Below are positions 57,525-64,000 of a DNA stretch of 64,000 bases, piece after piece. Position numbers and translations under genes: made by a program. Under the pieces are notes generated by a model. That model did no database searches. It worked only from the letters and a program-made list of their open reading frames with translations, and was not told the DNA's origin. Every line of letters starts with the position of its first letter. Position 1 is the first letter of the stretch. Where the stretch lies: NCBI GenBank assembly GCA_965218495.1, contig OZ244626.1, positions 1,116,001 to 1,180,000 on the forward strand. Reading direction: 5' to 3'. The stretch comes from G965218495 sp965218495. Lineage in GTDB: Bacteria > Bacteroidota > Rhodothermia > Rhodothermales > Bin80.

Positions 57525-58910
57525 ATGACTAGTAGCCTCTCCGAAAACACGCAAGCGATCCTGCTCCTGACGCAGCCACTCCACGTAGGCAAGCGCGGGC
57601 TGGATGGGCCTGCCCCGCTAACCGCGGCGCAGTATGACAACCTGGCAAAGCTGCTCTACGATAACCACTACGAGCCTGCAGACCTACTGGGCCCCGGCGT
57701 CATGGATGTCCTTCGAGACTGCGGATTGGAGCCTTACGAAGGTACCCTCGCTCGACTGCTGGATCGCGGCTTCTTGCTGAGCTTGGCTCTGGAGCAGTGG
57801 CTGGCACGGGCGATCTGGGTCGTTAGTCGAGCCGATAAAGACTACCCGAGGATTTTCAAGGGGAAGTTTCAAGCCGATGCGCCACCGGTGCTATACGGTC
57901 GTGGCAACAGAGCACTGCTGAGGTCCGGTGGCCTGTTAGTAGCTGGACCGCCAAAGTGCGATGCGGAAGAGCTCCTGCAATTCAGCTATGACGTTGGAGT
58001 CTTGGCCGCCAACTCTGAATACGCGGCGCTCTCCGGATCGATACAGGGAGTAGGACGAGCCGCATTGGGGGGAGCATTGGACGGCGGCGGTACTGCAATT
58101 GCCCTGCTTGCCGGCGAGCTGGACAAGGCGGTTCTGGATTCCTATTTCATCCCGGGGTTTGCGTCTCGAAGACTCGTTATGTTCTCACCTAGAGACCCGG
58201 GGTTTAACCCAACGGAGGATAACACTGTTGCGGCAAACAGGCTCGCATACGCCCTCGCCGATGCAGCGCTCGTCGTAGATGCCAAAAGCGGTGCGACATG
58301 GAAGGCGATCAATGAGCAGCTGTCTGGGCAAAGCAGCTTGGCTATCTTCGTACGGCAAGGTGCAGAGCCAAACAGGAGCCTGGCGTCGCTGCAGCACATG
58401 GGGGCCTTGACCTGGCCTAATCCAACAACTAAATCACAATTCAGAGGACTTATGAAACGCGCAAATTCAAGTGGCCTTAGCGGCCTGTTTGCCCCGGCTA
58501 ATGACCATACTCAGGACGAGCCAGAACCACATGCACCGTCGGGCGCTGGGCAGCCACGTACGAAAGAAGCCGCTGAAGTCAATCCGGACACTCCATCCGC
58601 CACACAGGGCGCACAAGCTAGCATGCCACGCAGGCCTAAACGGCAATCGCCGCAAGCTGCAGCAAATCTGTTCAGTCCTGTTCCACACCCCGTCGTGCGC
58701 GGCAGAGAAGCTGCAGCAGCGAATAAGGCCGAGCAGGATGAAGATCCCACGCGCGCTACCAGCAGCGACGATCCGGAAAAAGGTAGTACCAAAGCCGCGT
58801 CGGCTAAGAAGGGTAAGACCTCTCGCGTCGGCAAGCGCGGGCGCCAGCCGCAATACGTGCCCATGGTGAAGGCTGCCCCTCGCCAACGCGGACTATTTGA
58901 CTCAGATTAA
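57525..58910 (+). CDS. DprA/Smf-like protein with long basic tail
   Basis: A 461-residue protein. Residues about 10-105 are helical (APLTAAQYDNLAKLLYDN). A Rossmann-like DprA/Smf core at about 115-330 shows PPVLYGRGNRALL, GLLVAGPPKCDAEELLQFSY, YAALSGSIQGVGRAALGGAL, AIALLAGELDKAV and ALVVDAKSGATWKA, with Ala-Gly-Pro-Pro where DprA has Gly-Ser-Arg. DprA normally loads RecA on single strands during transformation. The tail (about 340-461) is disordered, Pro/Ala- and Lys-rich. The gene is followed after 160 bases by a RecQ-like helicase gene and sits beside mobilisation genes, which points to a mobile defence or DNA-processing role rather than the housekeeping dprA. Weak Shine-Dalgarno (AAAGG). 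Confidence 0.8.
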   Translation: MTSSLSENTQAILLLTQPLHVGKRGLDGPAPLTAAQYDNLAKLLYDNHYEPADLLGPGVMDVLRDCGLEPYEGTLARLLDRGFLLSLALEQWLARAIWVVSRADKDYPRIFKGKFQADAPPVLYGRGNRALLRSGGLLVAGPPKCDAEELLQFSYDVGVLAANSEYAALSGSIQGVGRAALGGALDGGGTAIALLAGELDKAVLDSYFIPGFASRRLVMFSPRDPGFNPTEDNTVAANRLAYALADAALVVDAKSGATWKAINEQLSGQSSLAIFVRQGAEPNRSLASLQHMGALTWPNPTTKSQFRGLMKRANSSGLSGLFAPANDHTQDEPEPHAPSGAGQPRTKEAAEVNPDTPSATQGAQASMPRRPKRQSPQAAANLFSPVPHPVVRGREAAAANKAEQDEDPTRATSSDDPEKGSTKAASAKKGKTSRVGKRGRQPQYVPMVKAAPRQRGLFDSD

Positions 58911-59070
58911 GCCCGACGGTGCAGGCAAATTTACCTGCGATCTCCGTGAACCGTGCAGGCCACCTAGTAGTGGGGCAGACTGGGCCACGTGCCACTACTG
59001 CGGCACCCGCAGCGCGCAGCTTCTTTCCTTATCCGAGTGACCCAAGTGATACTGCCGGAGGATCTGGTCG

Positions 59071-61578
59071 ATGATTTACGCCCATGACCGCGCGCTGGAG
59101 CTGCTACGACTCGGAACGGGGAACGAGCAGGCGCAGTTTCGGAATGGACAGGATGAAGCCATCCGCTGGGCCGTGGAGCGCGGGTCGCGCCTGTTGGTTG
59201 TCAAGAAGACTGGATGGGGCAAGAGCTTTGTCTACTTCATCGCTGCGCGGATGATGCGGGAGTGGGGTATGAAGCATGGCGACATACCTGGCCCAGTCCT
59301 TCTGATCTCTCCGCTTCTTGGGCTTATGCGAGACCAAGTGCGCAACGCGCGCAAGATGGGAGTGCGTGCGCACTACATCAGTTCAGAAAACAGGGATGAA
59401 TGGGAGGACATACAGAAGGCAGTCAACGACGACTATACGTGTGATATTCTGCTGATCACCCCGGAGCGTCTCGGGGATGAACGATTCAATGAAAGTATCC
59501 TGACTGAGATAGCCGGCCGCATGCCGATGCTGGTTGTAGACGAGGCACACTGCTTATCTGACTGGGGGCACGACTTTCGCCCTGACTATCGCCGCATTGA
59601 AAACCTTGTGCAGAAGCTGCCGCGTACCACGAGACTGCTCGCTACCACGGCAACGGCCAACGAGCGCGTGAAGCAGGATCTGAGGAACTACCTTGGCAAC
59701 GGCATGAAGGAGATCAAGGGAGACCTTGGGCGTCCATCTCTTCTGCTTCAGACCATCTCCTTGCCGCGCCCGGAGCAGCGACTGGCATGGCTTGCTGACC
59801 GGCTCCATGAAATCGAAGGATCCGGAATTATCTATGCTTCCACGAGGAAAGATGTGCAGCAGGTAACATACTGGCTGCAGCAGAACGGGTTCGCAGTGGA
59901 GGCTTACTCCGGCGATACTGACCGCGCACACCCCGGGCTGCGCAAGCAACTGGAGGATGACCTCCTCAGCAATCGTGTGAAGGCGCTGGTGGCCACAATC
60001 GCCCTGGGAATTGGCTTCGACAAGCCGGATTTGGCATTCGTGATTCACTACCAGCGCCCGGGGACTGTCGTCGGGTACTACCAGCAGGTGGGGCGCGCCG
60101 GGCGCGCGCTACCCATGGCTCATGCCGTCTTGCTCTGTGGAGCCGAGGATTCTCAAATCACGGACTACTTCATACGCACAGCCTTTCCCAGCCCCGACCA
60201 GGTTCAGAAGATCGTGGGGGCCTTGAGTGATGCTGCACAGCCAACCAAGCCATGGCAGAAATCCCTTGGGACTCAATCGCAACCGGCTGGCCTGCACTTG
60301 TGGGAATTGGCGCAGCGGACAGGCATCAACAGAAAGTATTTAGGCAACTGGATGAATATCCTGGCCACGGAGCAACCTGCGCCATTTGTGCGTGTTTCGA
60401 AGGAAGGCATGGGTGCGGGCGCAGGGCACGTGGTTACCCGGCACATTGGTGCCCAAGGTGGGAAAGACCTGTGGGTAGCCACCGGCGAGCCGGTAGACGA
60501 GAGCTTTTGGATACGGGCAGAACGAGTACTGGCACAGCGCAGGAAGGAACTGGCGCAGATGGAGGAATACGCCAGGTTGCGCTCGGGGCATATGGACTTC
60601 CTGGTCCAGGCTCTTGACGGCAAGCTTGAAGAGTATGAGCCTCTGGACTTGGCACCACTGCCGGAAACTGTGGACTCCGAGTCCATACGCCAGGCGACCC
60701 TGCTTGTAAAGCGGTGGGGGTATGAATTGCGGCCTCGCTGCCGGTGGGAATGGCCCGGGCTCGCGTTCATACCAGAGGGCCGCCAAGCAGAGACTGGAGA
60801 AACCTTGTGCAGCTTGTACCGGGGTGAACACGGCAGAGCGGTCAGGGACGGGCTGAGCGCTGCACAGTTTTCGGACAGGCTTGTACAGGCATCTGCCTGG
60901 CGAATTCGGAAGTGGGGGATATTGCGGAATGTGGCATGGGTCACCTACATCCCGTCAGCGGTTCAATCAGAATCCGAACGCACCAAAGACTTCGCCCAGC
61001 GTCTGGCCCAAACGTTGCGTCTTCCATTGTTGAATTCACTGGAACACACCTGGAATCGCGATATCGGCAGGCCATTGCATCGCAACGAGATGTACCTGGA
61101 ATTTCTGGTAACCACGCCTGAGGATGCCAGCCTGGTAGTTTGGAGGGACGAGCTGAAGCACAAGCCGAAGTACGACCCCAAGAGCCTGTTTACAGCTGAC
61201 CGTATCGTGGTCCACTGCAGGCCCGGGCATGAAGCTCGGGCCAAGAGTTTCCTGCAGTCATTGGCCAGGCAGCACTACTGGAGCGGTCCGATTTCGGTGT
61301 GGAAATTCGATGGGGAAGGGCAGAGCGGCAACATAGCCGTGATGATGTTCCCCGGCAAGGCGATGCCGTGGCATACAAGTCTGAACAGCCTGGGTCAGGC
61401 CATCAGTTTCTCAGATAACTTGGAAACAGTTGAAAGGAGCGTTACAGAAGGACCTGTGCTCCTGATAAATGACCTAGTGGAGCATGGATGGTCCTTCGCC
61501 TACGCTGCAGACAAGCTGCAAGAGGCCGGTTGCCAAGCGGTGTTTCCCTTTGCACTCGCCAGGACGGGGAAATGGTAG
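59071..61578 (+). CDS. RecQ-like helicase with degenerate phosphoribosyltransferase tail
   Basis: An 835-residue protein. The helicase part (about 15-380) has Walker A KKTGWGKS (about 46-53), DEAH in VVDEAHCLSDWGHDFRPDY, LATTATA, IIYASTRKDVQ and QQVGRAGRA, which is RecQ-type with the aromatic-rich loop. No zinc or HRDC domain was recognised. From about 620 it reads like the ComF-type phosphoribosyltransferase seen at the end of some RecQ proteins: VAWVTYIPSAVQSESERTKD, and a PRPP-loop remnant VLLINDLVEHGWSFAYA where the first acidic residue is Asn and Thr-Gly is His-Gly. About 130 residues of unknown fold lie between. A clear Shine-Dalgarno (GGAGG) precedes ATG 59071. It is paired with the DprA-like gene. 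Confidence 0.85.
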   Translation: MIYAHDRALELLRLGTGNEQAQFRNGQDEAIRWAVERGSRLLVVKKTGWGKSFVYFIAARMMREWGMKHGDIPGPVLLISPLLGLMRDQVRNARKMGVRAHYISSENRDEWEDIQKAVNDDYTCDILLITPERLGDERFNESILTEIAGRMPMLVVDEAHCLSDWGHDFRPDYRRIENLVQKLPRTTRLLATTATANERVKQDLRNYLGNGMKEIKGDLGRPSLLLQTISLPRPEQRLAWLADRLHEIEGSGIIYASTRKDVQQVTYWLQQNGFAVEAYSGDTDRAHPGLRKQLEDDLLSNRVKALVATIALGIGFDKPDLAFVIHYQRPGTVVGYYQQVGRAGRALPMAHAVLLCGAEDSQITDYFIRTAFPSPDQVQKIVGALSDAAQPTKPWQKSLGTQSQPAGLHLWELAQRTGINRKYLGNWMNILATEQPAPFVRVSKEGMGAGAGHVVTRHIGAQGGKDLWVATGEPVDESFWIRAERVLAQRRKELAQMEEYARLRSGHMDFLVQALDGKLEEYEPLDLAPLPETVDSESIRQATLLVKRWGYELRPRCRWEWPGLAFIPEGRQAETGETLCSLYRGEHGRAVRDGLSAAQFSDRLVQASAWRIRKWGILRNVAWVTYIPSAVQSESERTKDFAQRLAQTLRLPLLNSLEHTWNRDIGRPLHRNEMYLEFLVTTPEDASLVVWRDELKHKPKYDPKSLFTADRIVVHCRPGHEARAKSFLQSLARQHYWSGPISVWKFDGEGQSGNIAVMMFPGKAMPWHTSLNSLGQAISFSDNLETVERSVTEGPVLLINDLVEHGWSFAYAADKLQEAGCQAVFPFALARTGKW

Positions 61579-62177
61579 CGCGTGCGTTTGACAACGGTCT
61601 CGCGGCTGCTGGAATATGCAGGTCAATGGGTCAGAGGCACCAATATATCAATAGACAACAAATTCGCTGAGTAGACCAAACCTCTTTCATGCCATCCTCT
61701 GGGCCAATCCACGCCCAGCTGCGCCGCAGATTGGTTGGTAAGTGGCGTCGCAGGCAAGACGACCCCCGATTTGTTGGCATGCACCGCCTGGTCGCGCCAC
61801 CTGATGTGGAATTCGATAAATCAAACGTTTTAGAGCAACGGGCCGGCATTCGCGGGCCTTCTGCGCACCCAAGGAACCCGTAAGCAGCAGTGCGGCCCGC
61901 GCCACCTCGAGCCCAGCGAAAGCCATCTGACTGCCTTCCAAGACAGCAAACCGCCACAGTCGTTCTGCCGCCAGCCCATCCTGAAGTGACACAACAGCAC
62001 CCGCGCGCGCTGGCTCCCCAGGACCCATCTCGCAGCCGTCGCGGATAAGGCAAGGACCATAAGGGTGCAAAGCCACGGGAACTTGTCGATGTTAATCGGT
62101 ACTTTTGTGAAGAGTCTGCGCCGCTGGCCGCACTCCCGCACAGCGAAGCATGCCTGAGGCGCTACTACAGACACCGT
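61579..62177. other. Stretch without recognisable genes
   Basis: About 0.6 kb between the helicase gene and the LacI-family gene. No supportable coding sequence, terminator or attachment site was seen. Confidence 0.4.
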
Positions 62178-63197
62178 ATGTCCAGCAAGGTCAATATCGA
62201 CGACATCGCGAAAGCCGCGTATGTGTCGCGGTCTGTAGTTTCTCGCGTGATAAACAATCGCCCCAACGTGAGCCCGCAGGCGCGCGCCAGGGTGAAAGAG
62301 GTCATAAAGCGTTTCGGCTATGCGCCAAGCTCGGCGGCGCGCAGCCTGGCGATGGACAAGACGCACGAGATCTCCATTCTTGCGCCTCGGCTCAAGAATC
62401 ACGTCTTCGCAAACGCGTTTTGGTCGCTCACCTTTCTGGGGCTCTCAGAAGCCTGCATCCGGCGCGGATACTTTGCCTCTCTCAACGTCATCTCCAGTGA
62501 GCTGGACCAGTCGCTCAAGCATCGCATCCTAAAGGGGCACAGCATGGACGGCTATGTCCTTATTGGCTACGAGGTGGCCGCCGAGGCCGTTGATGTCGTA
62601 CAGCAGATGGACAAGCCAATGGTCATCCTGGGTCATGATGTCGAAAACGCTCACCTGCCTTCAGTCGATGTGGACAACGTTGATGGCGCTTACAAAGCAA
62701 CACGGTACCTCATTGAGCTCGGGCACAGGCGCATCGGACTGATCGCGGGCCGCATGGAGGCGCAAGAAGCCCGTGACCGCGTCAACGGATTCAACATGGC
62801 GCTCCAGGATCATGAATTGGAAGCCGACAAGACGCTGATATATCCTGGAGAGTTTTCTCAGCGGGGCGGATACCGGTGCATGCAGCGCCTGCTCTTGCGG
62901 CGACCCTCAGCTGTGCTTTGCACTTCTGATGCCCAAGCTATGGGCGCACTCTTGGCCATATACGAGTCAGGCCTGCGCGTACCCCAGGACATCTCCGTAG
63001 TTGGCTATGATGACCTGCCCTCGGCCCGGTTTACAATTCCGCCACTAACCACGATGCGCCAGCCTATATACAGCATGGGTAAGCACGCTTCCGACATGCT
63101 CATTGACCTGATTGAAGGCAAGCAGGAAGAGTCTACGCGGCATATGTTGCAACCCACTTTGATTGAGCGGGAGTCCTGCGGCGTCCCGCGTACTTAG
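62178..63197 (+). CDS. LacI-family transcriptional regulator
   Basis: A 339-residue LacI/GalR regulator. The N-terminal helix-turn-helix (IDDIAKAAYVSRSVVSRVIN, NRPNVSPQARARVKEVIKRF, GYAPSSAARSL) is followed by a periplasmic-binding-like sensor domain (DGYVLIGYEVAAEAVDVVQ, PSVDVDNVDGAYKATRYLIE, LGHRRIGLIAGRMEAQEARD, DISVVGYDDLPSARFTIPPL). The fit to the family is complete and the protein looks intact. Its likely targets are sugar genes, possibly outside the window or the catabolic cluster at 19.7-29.4 kb; no operator was identified. No Shine-Dalgarno. Confidence 0.92.
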   Translation: MSSKVNIDDIAKAAYVSRSVVSRVINNRPNVSPQARARVKEVIKRFGYAPSSAARSLAMDKTHEISILAPRLKNHVFANAFWSLTFLGLSEACIRRGYFASLNVISSELDQSLKHRILKGHSMDGYVLIGYEVAAEAVDVVQQMDKPMVILGHDVENAHLPSVDVDNVDGAYKATRYLIELGHRRIGLIAGRMEAQEARDRVNGFNMALQDHELEADKTLIYPGEFSQRGGYRCMQRLLLRRPSAVLCTSDAQAMGALLAIYESGLRVPQDISVVGYDDLPSARFTIPPLTTMRQPIYSMGKHASDMLIDLIEGKQEESTRHMLQPTLIERESCGVPRT

Positions 63198-63841
63198 TCG
63201 CGATTTGTGTGGGCTGCCATGCGACGCGAGAGCAGCCAGTCAGATTGTTCGATAAGGTCCACGTTGCTGCGTAGCAGTGCGCTGTTCTTCCGATCTGTGC
63301 TTAGAGTGGCTATCTGCCGTGTGTTGACGCCGTAGTCCATCATTTGGCTACCTGCCGCTGACACGACATGCATTCGCGAATCGGACGTCGCATAGTAGAT
63401 GAGCTGTGTGCCGTAGAGCCTCACCAGTGCGCCGTTGCAAGGCAGCATAGTGGACACGCCACCCACACGCTCGGAAGCCCAGGATAACTTCAAGCGCACA
63501 TCGGGGCAGCGGGGCTGCCACTGACGGATCCTCTACGCTGCGCAGGAAAGCCTAGGGAACGCGTACCGCAAACCCAGTGCTATGCATCGAATGCCGCATG
63601 CAATGTGCGGCCGGCCTTCAGGCGCATGCACCGCCAATGGCCCGAGGCCGTTCTTCAGGCCCTTGATTCCGTAGAACGTGGTTTGCTCCCATTTTTCTTA
63701 GTCGGCGGCAACCAGGATAGAAACCTGGCTCAGGCAGCTGCAACCGACGCCGCAGCCCTGGCCAGAGTCGTAAATGCTGCCCTGCGGATGCCCGTAGAAG
63801 AAAAACCGTCCGCCAACAAATTCGGGTCGCAGCACCTCATC
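63194..63841 (-). pseudogene. Possible decayed coding sequence with in-frame stops
   Basis: One minus-strand frame reads protein-like for about 216 codons with two in-frame stops, at 63698-63700 (TAA) and 63533-63535 (TAG), and ends at 63194. Pieces such as FFFYGHPQGSIYDSGQG, TTFYGIKGLKNGLGPLAVHA and YGTQLIYYATSDSRMHVV have normal composition. I do not recognise the family. The longest uninterrupted piece (63194-63532) could be taken for a small gene from GTG 63499. An opposite-strand frame from ATG 63626 stays open to the window end and competes with this reading. It converges on the LacI gene (four-base overlap). Confidence 0.35.
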
Positions 63842-64000
63842 TCAATGCCAATGGGACTTCGAGTTGGGCTTCGGCTGGCCTTGCCGCATACTCATGTCTT
63901 TGGTGCGCGCCAGTCCGCATCGGGCCACTGCGCCTTCCATGGTGCAATGCGCATAACCTCTGAGCCCGGCATAAGAGACGCCGAAAGCCTGCCGTCTTCA

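Overview
The window looks like an accessory, insertion-sequence-rich piece of a chromosome from a GC-rich Gram-negative bacterium. The best guess is the Bacteroidota/Rhodothermota side of the tree, and this is an inference. It rests on large periplasmic and outer-membrane proteins with Sec or lipoprotein signals, the mix of DUF1080, ThuA, PQQ-dehydrogenase, LVIVD-repeat and DUF305 proteins, and the near absence of Shine-Dalgarno sequences in front of the resident genes. No rRNA, tRNA or CRISPR array was seen.

Layout. 0-10.2 kb: resident genes on the + strand. They are a TPM-domain membrane protein, a giant outer-membrane protein, a DUF305 protein, two tandem LVIVD-repeat paralogues and a nucleoside-type MFS transporter. 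10.4-17.7 kb: a DDE transposase, an OLD-type ATPase/TOPRIM nuclease (possible phage defence) and an IS21 istA/istB pair. 18.0-19.6 kb: an island of five small unknown genes ending in a HicA-like protein. 19.7-31 kb: a secreted oxidative catabolic cluster (two DUF1080 domains, two PQQ-type dehydrogenase domains, an SMP-30 lactonase, a cytochrome c and a creatininase-family hydrolase), then a lipoprotein and a YgjP-type metallopeptidase.

31-40.3 kb is almost gene-free. It holds two IS110-family elements and pieces of a wrecked group II intron, including a near-perfect domain V hairpin. 40.3-45.9 kb is one large cadherin-like adhesin with a C-terminal beta-barrel, closed by a strong terminator. 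46.7-55.3 kb contains an IS5 transposase whose catalytic Glu is Ala, a doubly broken higBA pair, a DUF2569 membrane protein, a DruA-like/Tn5-type transposase fusion, a PyrE-like phosphoribosyltransferase and an IS3 element with recognisable ends.

55.6-61.6 kb is the most interesting stretch. Mobilisation genes (mobC and a MobP relaxase, overlapping start/stop) face away from a two-gene module: a DprA/Smf-like protein with a long basic tail, and a RecQ-like helicase carrying a degenerate phosphoribosyltransferase tail. This module is my leading candidate for an undescribed mobile defence or DNA-processing system. A LacI-family regulator and a probably decayed gene close the window.

Seven transposase loci of six families, long non-coding stretches and several pseudogenes point to a genome in a phase of IS expansion and gene loss.
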